From Oscillospiraceae bacterium (GTDB lineage Bacteria > Bacillota > Clostridia > Oscillospirales > Oscillospiraceae), in the NCBI GenBank assembly GCA_015067525.1, contig SVMH01000011.1, positions 1-47,990 of the forward strand: DNA of 47,990 nucleotides, read 5' to 3'. Position 1 is the first letter of the stretch. Each line of letters opens with the position of its first letter. Positions 7,392-15,564 of the stretch are shown here, piece by piece. Under the pieces are notes generated by a model. It worked only from the letters and a program-made list of their open reading frames with translations, made no database searches and was not told the DNA's origin. The position numbers and the translations under genes are program-made.

Positions 7392-7946
7392 ATGGACATC
7401 CATCAGGCAGTGGGACTGAATATCCAGCGTATCCGCAAGGCGCAGAAGCTGAGCATTGACCGCGCGGCGGAGCTGGCGGGCATCTCCAAGAGTATGCTGG
7501 GCCAGATCGAGCGCGGCGTGGTGAACCCCACCATTTCCGTGCTGCATAAGCTGGCGCAGGGTCTCCATGTGCCGCTGGAAAAGCTGATCGAGTATACGGA
7601 GGAGCCGGGTGTTACCCTCTACCGCAGCGTGGACACGGTGGGCCAGCGGCTCTACGGCGGCAAGGTGATCCGCTACCAGCTTTTCCCCTATGACGTGGAC
7701 AGCGGTGCCGAGAGCTGCCAGATGGACATCTTCATCTCCGGCGCCTACGAGGCTGAGGATCATATCCCCGGCAGCCGCGTGTACCTGACGGTACTCTCCG
7801 GCATGGTGGAGGTGCAGGTGGGGGAGGAGAGCTTCCGGCTGGAAAGCCGCGACAGCCTCATGTTTCCCGGCAGCCTGCCGCGCAAATACATCAATAAGGG
7901 CAACAGCACCGTGCGCCTCATTGAGCGCATCATGTACAAGAAATAA
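7392..7946 (+). CDS. XRE-cupin transcriptional regulator
   Basis: The 184-residue protein has an N-terminal helix-turn-helix (residues about 8-62; RAAELAGISKSMLGQIERG). Its C-terminal cupin domain (about 110-180; EDHIPGSRVYLTVLSGMVEVQVG and RDSLMFPGSLPRKYIN) is the usual small-ligand sensor of this family. The regulated metabolite cannot be told. ATG 7392 has GGGGGAAAG upstream. The gene stands alone between two terminators. Confidence 0.88.
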   Translation: MDIHQAVGLNIQRIRKAQKLSIDRAAELAGISKSMLGQIERGVVNPTISVLHKLAQGLHVPLEKLIEYTEEPGVTLYRSVDTVGQRLYGGKVIRYQLFPYDVDSGAESCQMDIFISGAYEAEDHIPGSRVYLTVLSGMVEVQVGEESFRLESRDSLMFPGSLPRKYINKGNSTVRLIERIMYKK

Positions 7947-7975
7947 AAAGAAGCGCCTGCGGGCGCTTCTTTTTT
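7946..7975 (+). terminator. Terminator after the XRE-cupin gene
   Basis: A 10-bp stem (7948-7957 with 7962-7971) followed by a T-run. Confidence 0.88.
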
Positions 7976-7976
7976 A

Positions 7977-8005
7977 TTGCCATCGGGCCGCGGCGGCGCT
8001 ATACT
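7977..8005 (+). promoter_or_regulatory. Sigma-A promoter of the GNAT gene
   Basis: TTGCCA (7977-7982), 17 nt, TATACT (8000-8005). The leader that follows is about 105 nt long and holds the hairpin 8013-8025 and the short frame 8050-8091. Confidence 0.65.
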
Positions 8006-8049
8006 GGACTTGCAGGCAACGCCTGACATCATTTTAAGGAGACTGCTGT

Positions 8050-8091
8050 TTGAAAAACAACACCTTGGAGACTGTGACCGATCTTTTCTGA
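8050..8091 (+). CDS. Possible 13-residue leader peptide
   Basis: A TTG-started frame encodes MKNNTLETVTDLF. AAGGAG at 8036-8041 stands 8 nt before the TTG, which is an ideal ribosome binding site with no other gene to serve. It ends 28 nt before the acetyltransferase. The leader also has a 5-bp hairpin (8013-8017 with 8021-8025). It may be a regulatory leader peptide, or simply a remnant; there is no direct proof of translation. Confidence 0.35.
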   Translation: MKNNTLETVTDLF

Positions 8092-8119
8092 GATACAAAA
8101 TAAGAAAGGAAAGGTTACC

Positions 8120-8740
8120 ATGAACCACATCACTATCCGCAACGAGACCCCCAACGACCACCGCACGGTGGAGGAGCTGGTACGCGAAAGCTTCTGGAAC
8201 GTGTACCGCCCCGGCTGCTATGAGCACTATGCGCTGCACGTGCTGCGTGACGATCCCGCCTTTGTGAAAGAACTGGACTTCGTCATGGAGAAAGACGGCC
8301 GTATCATCGGCCAGAACATGTTTATGCGCGCCCATATTGCCGCCGACGACGGCCGGCAGATCCCCATCATGACCATGGGCCCCATCTGCATCGCCAATGA
8401 CTTGAAGCGTCAGGGCTACGGCAAAATGCTGCTGGATTTCTGTCTGGAAAAGGCGAAGGAGCTGGGCTGCGGCGCGCTGTGCTTTGAAGGAAACATCGGC
8501 TTTTACGGCAAAAGCGGCTTTGGCTATGCCCGGGAAAAGGGCCTGCGCTACCGCGGTCTGCCGGAGGGAGCGGATGACTCCTTCTTCCTGTGCCGTGAGC
8601 TGATCCCCGGCTATCTCAACGGCGTCACCGGCGTCTACGGCCCGCCCGAGGGCTACTTTGTGGATGAGGCGGCCTGCGAAGAATTCGACCGCAGCTTCCC
8701 GCCCAAAGTGAAGCTGAAACTCCCCGGCCAGTTGGTCTAA
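8120..8740 (+). CDS. GNAT-family N-acetyltransferase
   Basis: The 206-residue product starts MNHITIRNETPNDHRTVEELVRESF, the usual first strand and helix of the GNAT fold. The acetyl-CoA loop is KRQGYGKMLLDF near residues 95-105, and the C-terminal substrate part includes ENIGFYGKSGFGYAREKG, with the FYxKxGF motif typical of the family. The substrate is unknown. AAAGGAAAGG precedes the start. It is monocistronic and has its own promoter and leader. Confidence 0.88.
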   Translation: MNHITIRNETPNDHRTVEELVRESFWNVYRPGCYEHYALHVLRDDPAFVKELDFVMEKDGRIIGQNMFMRAHIAADDGRQIPIMTMGPICIANDLKRQGYGKMLLDFCLEKAKELGCGALCFEGNIGFYGKSGFGYAREKGLRYRGLPEGADDSFFLCRELIPGYLNGVTGVYGPPEGYFVDEAACEEFDRSFPPKVKLKLPGQLV

Positions 8741-8747
8741 GAGCAAG

Positions 8748-8777
8748 AAAGAAGCGCCCTGCGGGGCGCTTCTTTTT
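8748..8777. terminator. Bidirectional terminator between GNAT and UDG genes
   Basis: Stem 8751-8759 with 8764-8772, flanked by an A-run on the left and T6 on the right. It serves the convergent genes on both strands. Confidence 0.85.
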
Positions 8778-8780
8778 TCA

Positions 8781-9356
8781 CTAAAAGTCCAGTTTTGTCC
8801 GCGTGCATACCTGCCGGATCTTGGCCTGCAATCGCTTGAGATCCACAAAGGTGTCCGGCTTCTTGTCGGTATCCCGCAGCAGAGCGGCGGGGTGGTACAG
8901 CGCCGTCATCAGCACACCGTTCTTCTCAAAGAACTGGCCGTGCTCCTGCGTGATCTTGAAGTCCGACTTGATCATCTCCATGGCGCTGATCCGGCCCAGA
9001 CACACGATGATTTTCGGCTGCATCAGCTCCAGCTGCCGCTGCAGGAAGGGGGCGCAGGCCTCCTTTTCCGTGTTCAGCGGATCGCGGTTCTGGGGCGGGC
9101 GGCACTTGATGGAGTTGGTGATGTAGATGCGGCTGCGGTCAAGGCCGATCATGGCCAGCATGTCGTCCAGCAGCGCTCCTGCCTTGCCCACAAAGGGCTC
9201 ACCCAGCGCATCCTCCCGCTCGCCCGGGGCCTCGCCCACGAACAAAACTTCCGCCGCGGGATCACCCACGCCGAACACCACGTTGGTGCGCGTTTCACAC
9301 AATCCGCAGGCGCGGCACTGCAGACACCGATCACGCAAAGCTTCCCATTCGCCCAT
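8781..9356 (-). CDS. Family 4 uracil-DNA glycosylase (4Fe-4S)
   Basis: The enzyme removes uracil from DNA in base-excision repair. The 191-residue protein has the four Cys ligands expected for the iron-sulfur cluster: C14 and C17 (QCRACGLC) and a later C-x15-C starting in [11 protein letters not shown]. The active-site motif GEAPG and the C-terminal motif HPAALLR are present. The start is set at the ATG 9356 because the upstream ATG (9365) abuts GAGGAGG, leaving no spacing. A promoter lies at 9384-9412. Confidence 0.93.
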   Translation of the reverse strand: MGEWEALRDRCLQCRACGLCETRTNVVFGVGDPAAEVLFVGEAPGEREDALGEPFVGKAGALLDDMLAMIGLDRSRIYITNSIKCRPPQNRDPLNTEKEACAPFLQRQLELMQPKIIVCLGRISAMEMIKSDFKITQEHGQFFEKNGVLMTALYHPAALLRDTDKKPDTFVDLKRLQAKIRQVCTRTKLDF

Positions 9357-9383
9357 TGTGCTCATCCTCCTCGCTTTTTTCTC

Positions 9384-9412
9384 AGCATAGCACGTTTACC
9401 TCCGTTTGACAA
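9384..9412 (-). promoter_or_regulatory. Sigma-A promoter of the UDG gene
   Basis: On the minus strand TTGTCA (9412-9407), 17 nt, TATGCT (9389-9384). It is nearly the same as the promoter at 12331-12359. Confidence 0.75.
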
Positions 9413-9427
9413 CTGCCCCTTTTGATT

Positions 9428-9471
9428 AGCTCCCTCTGACGAGGGAGCTGTCGGCGCAGCCGACTGAGGGA
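9428..9471 (+). repeat. Intergenic two-hairpin repeat, copy 2
   Basis: Hairpin A pairs 9428-9436 with 9441-9449; hairpin B pairs 9450-9455 (GTCGGC) with 9459-9464 (GCCGAC), then TGAGGGA. Compared with copy 1 at 4380, hairpin B has changed both members of base pairs while the flanks CTGTC and GACTGAGGGA are kept. Confidence 0.75.
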
Positions 9472-9479
9472 GAGAAAAG

Positions 9480-9502
9480 CCCCTCCCGGAAAACGGGAGG
9501 GG
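9480..9502 (-). terminator. Terminator after the MmeI-like gene
   Basis: Stem 9480-9488 with 9494-9502, 8 nt beyond the stop codon on the minus strand, followed on that strand by a short T-rich run. Confidence 0.7.
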
Positions 9503-9510
9503 CAAAACGG

Positions 9511-12300
9511 TTATTGCTCTGTCAGCTTTTGATACAGTTTCATCAGCTCGGCCACGCAGGAGGACTCCGTGGTGGTTTTTACGTCAAAACCGTATGCCTG
9601 CATGACGGCCTTGTCATTCTGCTGGTGTGCTTTTCGCAGTTCCGGCGGCATGGCAACTTCGTCGTAGAGGTCGGCAAGGCTGGCCTCAGGATACAGGGCA
9701 CGGGCGTCAAGGATGGCCTGTGCGGTCTGTTCGATCTTGGCCTTTTGTGCGTCGGTGGGTGTCGGCCACGGGAAGTTGTTATAGACAACATTCACAGAAT
9801 ATCTATAGTCGCTCTTAATTCTTCCGCATACTGTTCGCATCCAAGCGTTGTGGACATTTGACAACATAACACCGAAATGGAACAAGGAGGCATCTGGCAT
9901 CAATAGATTGGCGTCTCCGCAAATTATCTCAGGTGACACAAAACCTATCGGAATATAACGTCTGTTCTGAGAAGAATGTCGCGGAATAATAATATATTCT
10001 GCTTCGGGCTGACGAATTTCTCCAAACAGAGTTGGCGTTTGCGCCAATTTTTTTGTTGCTTCACGGTTGCTGCTTTCGCGCATTTCCTTTACTGCAGAAA
10101 CAGCTTCTAATACTTTTGGCACTTTTCTCAACTGGGAGGGGGAAATCCCCTTTAGCCAAAGACACCAGCGTTCTTTGTTGTGCAAAAATTCTGTTGCACC
10201 GAGAAAACGCTTAAACATAACAGATGCCTCTGGATGCTCTGCGACAATAGCATTTTTCTCCTCGGCTGAATAATCGCTCAAATGGCCGCCGTCATTAGGC
10301 ATACTTCCGAACACGACATTTGGAACATCGCATAAAGTTCGCTTCCGACTATCAATTAAAACGGTCGGACCATCAACCAAGTAAGGATTGATATTCTCAA
10401 CAAAAGTTGCTCTTTCCGAAGTAAACAATTGCTTTGCTTTGGTGCAGGGTGCAATGCTAAAGCCGATAATAACACAATGCACATGAGCCTTGATTTTTGC
10501 CTCGCTATCCCATCTAAAAGTCCGGTGCGCGAAGTCAATATGAACACCATCATCAATCAAGGATTTCCAAAGAATAGGGACTTGTTCGCCTTGCGTAATA
10601 GAGTTTGTAGAAACCAATGCTGCCCGGATTGAACTGCCGTTCATCAGTGCAGCCGCTTTCTTATACCAACCCGATACATAGTCCAGATTTCCAACGTTTT
10701 TCAAGCCAGAAAATACAACACTCAAGTCATCCTTCTGTTCTTTTTCCATCAGTCGAGCGCCCACAAACGGCGGGTTGCCCATGATGTAGTCAAGCTCGCG
10801 CTTGGGTACAACGCTCTCCCAATCCAGCCGCAGGGCGTTGCCCTCCACAATGTTGGCGTAGGATTTCAGCGGCAGGAAGTCCAGCGACATGTGGACGATG
10901 TCCTCCGTCTCCTTCATCATCTGGCTCTCGGCGATCCACAGAGCCGTCTTAGCCACGGTGACGGCAAAGTCGTTGATCTCAATGCCGTAAAACTGGCTGA
11001 TGGATACCTGAATGGGGTTGACGGTGCTGTCGGTACCCAGCGCGATCTGACCTTCCACCGCACCTTTCTCGGCGGCGATCCGCAGGGCAATGACTTCGTT
11101 TTCCAGTCGGCGCAGGGAAATATAGGTCTCGGTCAAAAAATTGCCGCTGCCGCAGGCGGGGTCGAGGAAAATTTTCGATTTCAGGACGTCCTGAAATGCT
11201 TTAAGCCGCTGGCTTAAAGCATTAAAAGCTTTGATTTCCTTGATGGCGGCCAGTTCCGCCCGCAGATCGTCCAGAAACAGGGGGTCGATGACCTTGTGGA
11301 TATTTTCGATGCTGGTGTAGTGCATGCCGCCGCTGCGGCGGGTCTCCGGGTTGAGGGTGCTTTCAAACACGGCGCCAAAGATAGTGGGGCTGATGGCAGA
11401 CCAGTCAAAATCGGCGCTGGCTCGGTTGACGATCAGGTCTACGATGTTCGCATCCAGCTTGGGGATAACAAGACTTTCGTCGGCGAAGAGACCGCCGTTG
11501 ACATAGGGGAAGGCGGCAAGGTCGTTGTCCATGTAGGGGTCACGATCGTCTTCCTTGGTGTCCAGCACCTTGAAAAGGTCGATCAGCGCCCGGCGGGCGT
11601 CGTGGATGTGCTGCTGGAGATAATTGTGGAACAGGCCGTGAGGGCCGAAAATGCCCGCATCCTCGGCATACAGGCAGAAGACCAGCCGCACGCACAGGGC
11701 GTTAAGGCTTTTCAGCGTTTCGGGACTTTCGGGGTCTTTGTACTGCTTGAGCAGGGCATCGTACAGCACGCCCACCAGTTCACCAGCTTTCAGGGAAACC
11801 TCGGTTTCCCTGCGGATATTGCTGTCGCCGGTGTCCACAAGGAACTGCAAGCGATAGTATTCCTTTTCAAGGTCAGCCAGCTTGATGACCTCTGCCTCGC
11901 CGGTGGGGCGTTCCATGTCGTAGACGTGGAACTCGGCAAAGTTGCAGGTCACAATCCAGCGCGGGCGCTGGGAGTAGGGCAGTTCGGCGGCGTAGCGTTT
12001 GGCCTGCTGGAAGGGGGTCAGCGAGGTGCCGTCGGACTGCTTGATAGGTTTGTTGAGGTCCTTGCCCAGCCCCTTCTGCTCGATGAGTACGTGGGTGGCG
12101 GGGATAAAGCCGTCGATGAACGAGGTGTGATCCAGCATGATCTGGTCTTCAAAGACAATAAACTTGTCCGGCTCTGCCACGCCGTAGACCTTTTGGAGCA
12201 GGGCGAGCCAGAAGGTCTGGCTCTGACCTTTTTCGTAGCCTTTGCCTGCCCAATCGGCGGCGAACTGTTTAGCTGCGGAGCGGCGCTGGGCGTCTGTCAT
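9511..12300 (-). CDS. MmeI-like single-chain restriction-modification enzyme (type IIL)
   Basis: The 929-residue protein combines a nuclease and an adenine methyltransferase. Near the N-terminus the nuclease motif is D63...E74-Q-K76 (in IDGFIP and LIEQKG). The helical connector follows, then methyltransferase motif I DPACGSGNF near residue 380, the FYGIEINDFAVTVAKTALW motif, and the catalytic GNPPF near 507. After this comes a target-recognition region and a helical end. No separate restriction or modification gene is adjacent, which fits this one-protein class. ATG 12300 has AAGGAAGGG upstream; the longer frame to 12348 lacks a site. The segment after NPPF (about 9780-10750) is clearly AT-rich, e.g. 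20 G/C of 60 at 10381-10440 against 38 of 60 at 11041-11100. Confidence 0.88.
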   Translation of the reverse strand: MTDAQRRSAAKQFAADWAGKGYEKGQSQTFWLALLQKVYGVAEPDKFIVFEDQIMLDHTSFIDGFIPATHVLIEQKGLGKDLNKPIKQSDGTSLTPFQQAKRYAAELPYSQRPRWIVTCNFAEFHVYDMERPTGEAEVIKLADLEKEYYRLQFLVDTGDSNIRRETEVSLKAGELVGVLYDALLKQYKDPESPETLKSLNALCVRLVFCLYAEDAGIFGPHGLFHNYLQQHIHDARRALIDLFKVLDTKEDDRDPYMDNDLAAFPYVNGGLFADESLVIPKLDANIVDLIVNRASADFDWSAISPTIFGAVFESTLNPETRRSGGMHYTSIENIHKVIDPLFLDDLRAELAAIKEIKAFNALSQRLKAFQDVLKSKIFLDPACGSGNFLTETYISLRRLENEVIALRIAAEKGAVEGQIALGTDSTVNPIQVSISQFYGIEINDFAVTVAKTALWIAESQMMKETEDIVHMSLDFLPLKSYANIVEGNALRLDWESVVPKRELDYIMGNPPFVGARLMEKEQKDDLSVVFSGLKNVGNLDYVSGWYKKAAALMNGSSIRAALVSTNSITQGEQVPILWKSLIDDGVHIDFAHRTFRWDSEAKIKAHVHCVIIGFSIAPCTKAKQLFTSERATFVENINPYLVDGPTVLIDSRKRTLCDVPNVVFGSMPNDGGHLSDYSAEEKNAIVAEHPEASVMFKRFLGATEFLHNKERWCLWLKGISPSQLRKVPKVLEAVSAVKEMRESSNREATKKLAQTPTLFGEIRQPEAEYIIIPRHSSQNRRYIPIGFVSPEIICGDANLLMPDASLFHFGVMLSNVHNAWMRTVCGRIKSDYRYSVNVVYNNFPWPTPTDAQKAKIEQTAQAILDARALYPEASLADLYDEVAMPPELRKAHQQNDKAVMQAYGFDVKTTTESSCVAELMKLYQKLTEQ

Positions 12301-12330
12301 GATAGATCCCTTCCTTTTACGTTTTTTCTC

Positions 12331-12359
12331 AGCATAGCAGATTTCCACCCGTTTGACAA
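12331..12359 (-). promoter_or_regulatory. Sigma-A promoter of the MmeI-like gene
   Basis: On the minus strand TTGTCA (12359-12354), 17 nt, TATGCT (12336-12331). The same bases read TTGACA (12353-12358) on the plus strand, with TATACT at 12374-12379 (15-nt spacer), a possible divergent promoter for the gene at 12400. Confidence 0.72.
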
Positions 12360-12399
12360 CTGCTCTGTGCGGGTATACTGCCGGAAGAGGAGGGATGGC

Positions 12400-12942
12400 A
12401 TGAATTGGTTTTGGCTCTTTCTTTTTTACAGCTTCGGCGGCTATCTTCTGGAAAAGGCCTTCGCCTTTCTGACCGCCGCACCGCTGCAGGTGCGCAAATG
12501 CTTCCTTGTGCTGCCCCTGTGCCCCGTGTACGGGCTGGGGATGCTGGCGGTGCTGGCACTGCCGCTGCCGCTGCGCACCTCACCGTGGGCACTGGGCTTC
12601 TGGGGCGCGCTGGCGGTGACGGCGGTGGAGTTCGCGGTGCACTGGCTGTACGAGAAGCTGCTGGGGGTACGGTTCTGGGACTACAGCCCCGTGAAAGGCG
12701 ATGTGGCAGGGCGGGTATGCCTGCCATTTACGGCCATCTGGGGTGTGCTGGTGGTGCTGACGGTGCGCTTTGTCCACCCCTGGGCGCTGTGGCTGGCGGG
12801 GCGGATGCCGCTGTGGCTGGGCTACGCCACGGTGCTGCTGCTGACGGCGGACGGATTCTTCTCCGCCCGTGTGCTGCGCCGCGGCGGCGATGTGGAGCTG
12901 ATGAGCGTGAAAAACCTGATGCACGCGCTGCAGCGGGAATAG
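12400..12942 (+). CDS. Putative ABC-transporter permease, CmpB-like membrane protein
   Basis: The 180-residue product is almost entirely hydrophobic with four to five predicted membrane spans. Landmarks are FYSFGGYLLEK, LPLCPVYGLGMLAV, WLYEKLLGVRFWDYSPVKGDVAGRVCL (split by a loop) and a cytoplasmic end RRGGDVELMSVKNL. These match the Firmicutes membrane-protein family annotated as putative ABC transporter permease (CmpB-like). The transport role is not proven for this family. ATG 12400 has AGAGGAGGG upstream; the open frame continues far 5' only as the antisense of the MmeI-like gene. Confidence 0.78.
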   Translation: MNWFWLFLFYSFGGYLLEKAFAFLTAAPLQVRKCFLVLPLCPVYGLGMLAVLALPLPLRTSPWALGFWGALAVTAVEFAVHWLYEKLLGVRFWDYSPVKGDVAGRVCLPFTAIWGVLVVLTVRFVHPWALWLAGRMPLWLGYATVLLLTADGFFSARVLRRGGDVELMSVKNLMHALQRE

Positions 12943-12945
12943 GAA

Positions 12946-12969
12946 AAAGGACGGCACAGGCCGTCCTTT
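12946..12969. terminator. Bidirectional terminator at 12.95 kb
   Basis: A 9-bp perfect stem (12946-12954 with 12961-12969) between convergent genes, with A-rich and T-rich flanks. Confidence 0.82.
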
Positions 12970-12973
12970 CTTC

Positions 12974-13909
12974 TTACAGATGTGCTTCCAGCCAGCGCAG
13001 GATGGGAGGATACACCGCCTCGGCCGCGCAGCGTTCGTTGAGGATCTCGTGCCGCAGGCCCGGGCAGAGGCACAGCTCCACATCTGTCATGCCGGCGGCA
13101 AGGAAGGCGTCGCGGGTCTTCTCCACGCCGCGGCCCATATCGCCCACCGGATCGTCTGCGCCGGCGATGAAAAGGATGGGGGTGGAGGGCTCCATTTTGC
13201 GCAGCTCGGCCGCGCTCTGGTTGAGGCGGAAGCCGTCCATCATGTCGCCCAGAAGGCCCACGGAGGGTTCCTCGCCGCACTTAGGATCGGCGATATAGCG
13301 GGCCACCGCATCCTCGTTGGCGGCGATCCAGTCAAATTCGGTGCGGCTGGGGACAAAGGGCTTGCTGTAGCCGCCGAAGGCCAGGGAGGAGAGGAGGGGG
13401 CTGGTGGCGCGCTTGCCCTTGATGGCGGACATGACCGCCGTGGCCGCCTTGCCGGCGGTGATGGCGGCGCCGCTGTTCCACGCGGTGCCCATAATGATGG
13501 CGCCGTCTGCGCAGCCGGGATAGCGGATCAGCAGGCTGCGGGTGAGGAACGAGCCCATGCTGTGGCCCAGAAGAAAGCAGGGGAGGCCGGGGTATTTCTG
13601 CCGCAGCAGCGTGTGCAGGGCATAGACGTCATCGGTGGCGGTTTGCCAGCCGTCTTTGGCACGGAAAAAGATGGGCGTGCCGCCGCGGGGCAGGGAATCG
13701 CCGTGGCCCAGATGGTCGTGCCCTGCCACCACGAAGCCCTTTTCCGCCAGAAAACGGGCAAAGCGGTCGTAGCGGCTGATATGCTCGCGGACGCCGTGGA
13801 CCAGCTGCACCACGGCCCGGGGCGCACGGTCGGGGTCAGTCCACAGCCGCGCCGCCAGAGCGGTGACGCCGTCGGTGGAGGGGAAGGTAAAAAGCGTCAT
13901 ATTTGTCAT
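12974..13909 (-). CDS. Alpha/beta hydrolase, monoacylglycerol-lipase-like
   Basis: The 311-residue protein has the lysophospholipase/monoacylglycerol lipase layout. The oxyanion motif is HGVREHISRY, a GHDHLGHGDS segment follows, the nucleophile elbow is GHSMGS, and the acid/histidine pair is in IAGADDPVGD and LRHEIL. No signal peptide is seen, so it should act in the cytoplasm or at the membrane face. The start at ATG 13909 (MTNMTLF) is supported by AAGGA about 10 nt upstream. It is divergent from glpK, and a link of lipid hydrolysis to glycerol use is tempting but only positional. Confidence 0.86.
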   Translation of the reverse strand: MTNMTLFTFPSTDGVTALAARLWTDPDRAPRAVVQLVHGVREHISRYDRFARFLAEKGFVVAGHDHLGHGDSLPRGGTPIFFRAKDGWQTATDDVYALHTLLRQKYPGLPCFLLGHSMGSFLTRSLLIRYPGCADGAIIMGTAWNSGAAITAGKAATAVMSAIKGKRATSPLLSSLAFGGYSKPFVPSRTEFDWIAANEDAVARYIADPKCGEEPSVGLLGDMMDGFRLNQSAAELRKMEPSTPILFIAGADDPVGDMGRGVEKTRDAFLAAGMTDVELCLCPGLRHEILNERCAAEAVYPPILRWLEAHL

Positions 13910-13986
13910 AGTCAACGCGTCCTTTCTGTGATATAATGTAATAAAAGTATACCACATAACTGGCTGAAAGGAAAGAGGAGGCTGCT

Positions 13987-15480
13987 ATGGGAGACTATAT
14001 TCTGGCGCTGGATCAGGGAACCACCAGTTCCCGGGCAATTTTGTTTGACAAGGCCGGAAATATTGCCGGCAAGGGACAGCATACCTTCCCCCAGTACTAT
14101 CCCAAACAGGGCTGGGTGGAGCACGACGCCGAGGAGATCTGGGAGACCCAGCGGCAGGCGGCAGCGGAGGCCATCAACTGCGTCAGCGACGCCACTGTGC
14201 TGGGCATCGGCGTGACCAACCAGCGGGAGACGGCCATCGTCTGGGACAAGGCTACCGGCAAGCCGGTGTACAACGCCATCGTCTGGCAGTGCCGCCGCAC
14301 AGCGCCGCTGTGCGAGGAGCTGAAAGCCAAGGGTCTTGCCGGCTACATCCGCGACACCACGGGATTGCTGATCGACGCCTATTTCTCCGCTACCAAGATC
14401 CGCTGGATCCTGGACAACGTGCCCGGTGCGCAGCAGCGTGCCGAGCGGGGCGAGCTCCTCTTCGGCACGGTGGAAACGTGGCTCATCTGGCGCCTGACGG
14501 GTGAGCATGTCACCGACCATTCCAACGCCTCGCGCACCATGCTCTTTGATATCCACAGCCTGTGCTGGGATAAGGAACTGTGCCGCCATTTGAACATCCC
14601 CATGAGCATGCTGCCCCGCCCCGTCAGCAACAGCGAGGTTTACGGCCGCGTGAAAAGCGGCATCCGAGGTCTGGAGCGTCTGGCGGGCGTGCCGGTGTGC
14701 GGCGCGGCGGGTGACCAGCAGGCGGCCCTCTTCGGCCAGACCTGCTTTGCGCCGGGCCAGGCCAAGAATACATACGGCACCGGCTGCTTCACACTGATGA
14801 ACGTGGGCACGGAGCCGGTGCAGTCTACCACGGGCCTTGTGACCTCCGTGGGCTGGACGCTGAACGGCAAGACCACCTACGCGCTGGAGGGCAGCGTTTT
14901 CAACGCCGGCAGCACCATCCAGTGGCTGCGCGACGAACTGGAGTTGGTGGACTCCGCGCCGGAGTGTGACCGTCTGGCGGAAAAGGTACCCGATTCCGGC
15001 GGCGTCATCGTGGTGCCCGCCTTTACCGGCTTGGGCGCGCCCTACTGGGATATGTACGCCCGCGGCGCCATTCTGGGCATCACCCGCGGCACCAAGCGCG
15101 CCCACATCGCCCGTGCCGTGCTGGAGAGCATCGCCTTTCAGGTGGCTGATCTGATGTTGGCCATGCGCACCGACGCCGGCTGCGAGATCACCACGCTGCG
15201 GGCCGACGGCGGCGCCAGCGTCAGCGATATCCTCATGCAGATGCAGGCCGACCTGCTGCGCATTCCGGTGGACCGTCCCGTCATGGTGGAAACCACCGCT
15301 TTCGGTGCGGCGGCACTGGCGGGCCTGAGCTGCGGTATGTGGGGCAGTCTGGAGGAGCTGTCGGCCCTGCGCCGCAGCCAGCGGCAGTTTGTGCCCCACC
15401 GTCCGGCGGAGGCCTGTGAGAAGGAATACGCCCTGTGGAAGCGGGCCGTGGGCCGCGCCGCAGACTGGGTGGAGCATTAA
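13987..15480 (+). CDS. glpK: Glycerol kinase
   Basis: GlpK phosphorylates glycerol to glycerol-3-phosphate. The 497-residue sequence is full length and begins MGDYILALDQGTTSSRAILFD. It carries the FGGY-family signatures, including TNQRETAIVWDKATGKPVYNAIVWQ (glycerol-binding R/E/W/D residues, split here by reading), GAAGDQQAALFGQ, and AYxxGC-like NTYGTGCFTLMN, ending with ADGGASVSD. AGAGGAGG precedes ATG 13987. TATAAT at 13932-13937 is a likely -10. No glpF or glpD is adjacent. Confidence 0.97.
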   Translation: MGDYILALDQGTTSSRAILFDKAGNIAGKGQHTFPQYYPKQGWVEHDAEEIWETQRQAAAEAINCVSDATVLGIGVTNQRETAIVWDKATGKPVYNAIVWQCRRTAPLCEELKAKGLAGYIRDTTGLLIDAYFSATKIRWILDNVPGAQQRAERGELLFGTVETWLIWRLTGEHVTDHSNASRTMLFDIHSLCWDKELCRHLNIPMSMLPRPVSNSEVYGRVKSGIRGLERLAGVPVCGAAGDQQAALFGQTCFAPGQAKNTYGTGCFTLMNVGTEPVQSTTGLVTSVGWTLNGKTTYALEGSVFNAGSTIQWLRDELELVDSAPECDRLAEKVPDSGGVIVVPAFTGLGAPYWDMYARGAILGITRGTKRAHIARAVLESIAFQVADLMLAMRTDAGCEITTLRADGGASVSDILMQMQADLLRIPVDRPVMVETTAFGAAALAGLSCGMWGSLEELSALRRSQRQFVPHRPAEACEKEYALWKRAVGRAADWVEH

Positions 15481-15485
15481 AACAC

Positions 15486-15514
15486 TTGCATTGTGTGCCG
15501 GAATGGGGTATACT
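15486..15514 (+). promoter_or_regulatory. Sigma-A promoter of the zinc-ribbon gene
   Basis: TTGCAT (15486-15491), 17 nt, TATACT (15509-15514). Confidence 0.75.
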
Positions 15515-15564
15515 ACGTGCAAACAGGTATTTTAACGCCTTATTACTGAAAGGAGACTTTTGTT

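Noticed and set aside
11296-12399. N-terminal extension of the CmpB-like protein
   Set aside because: The frame is open but antisense to the MmeI-like gene; AGAGGAGGG and ATG 12400 mark the true start.
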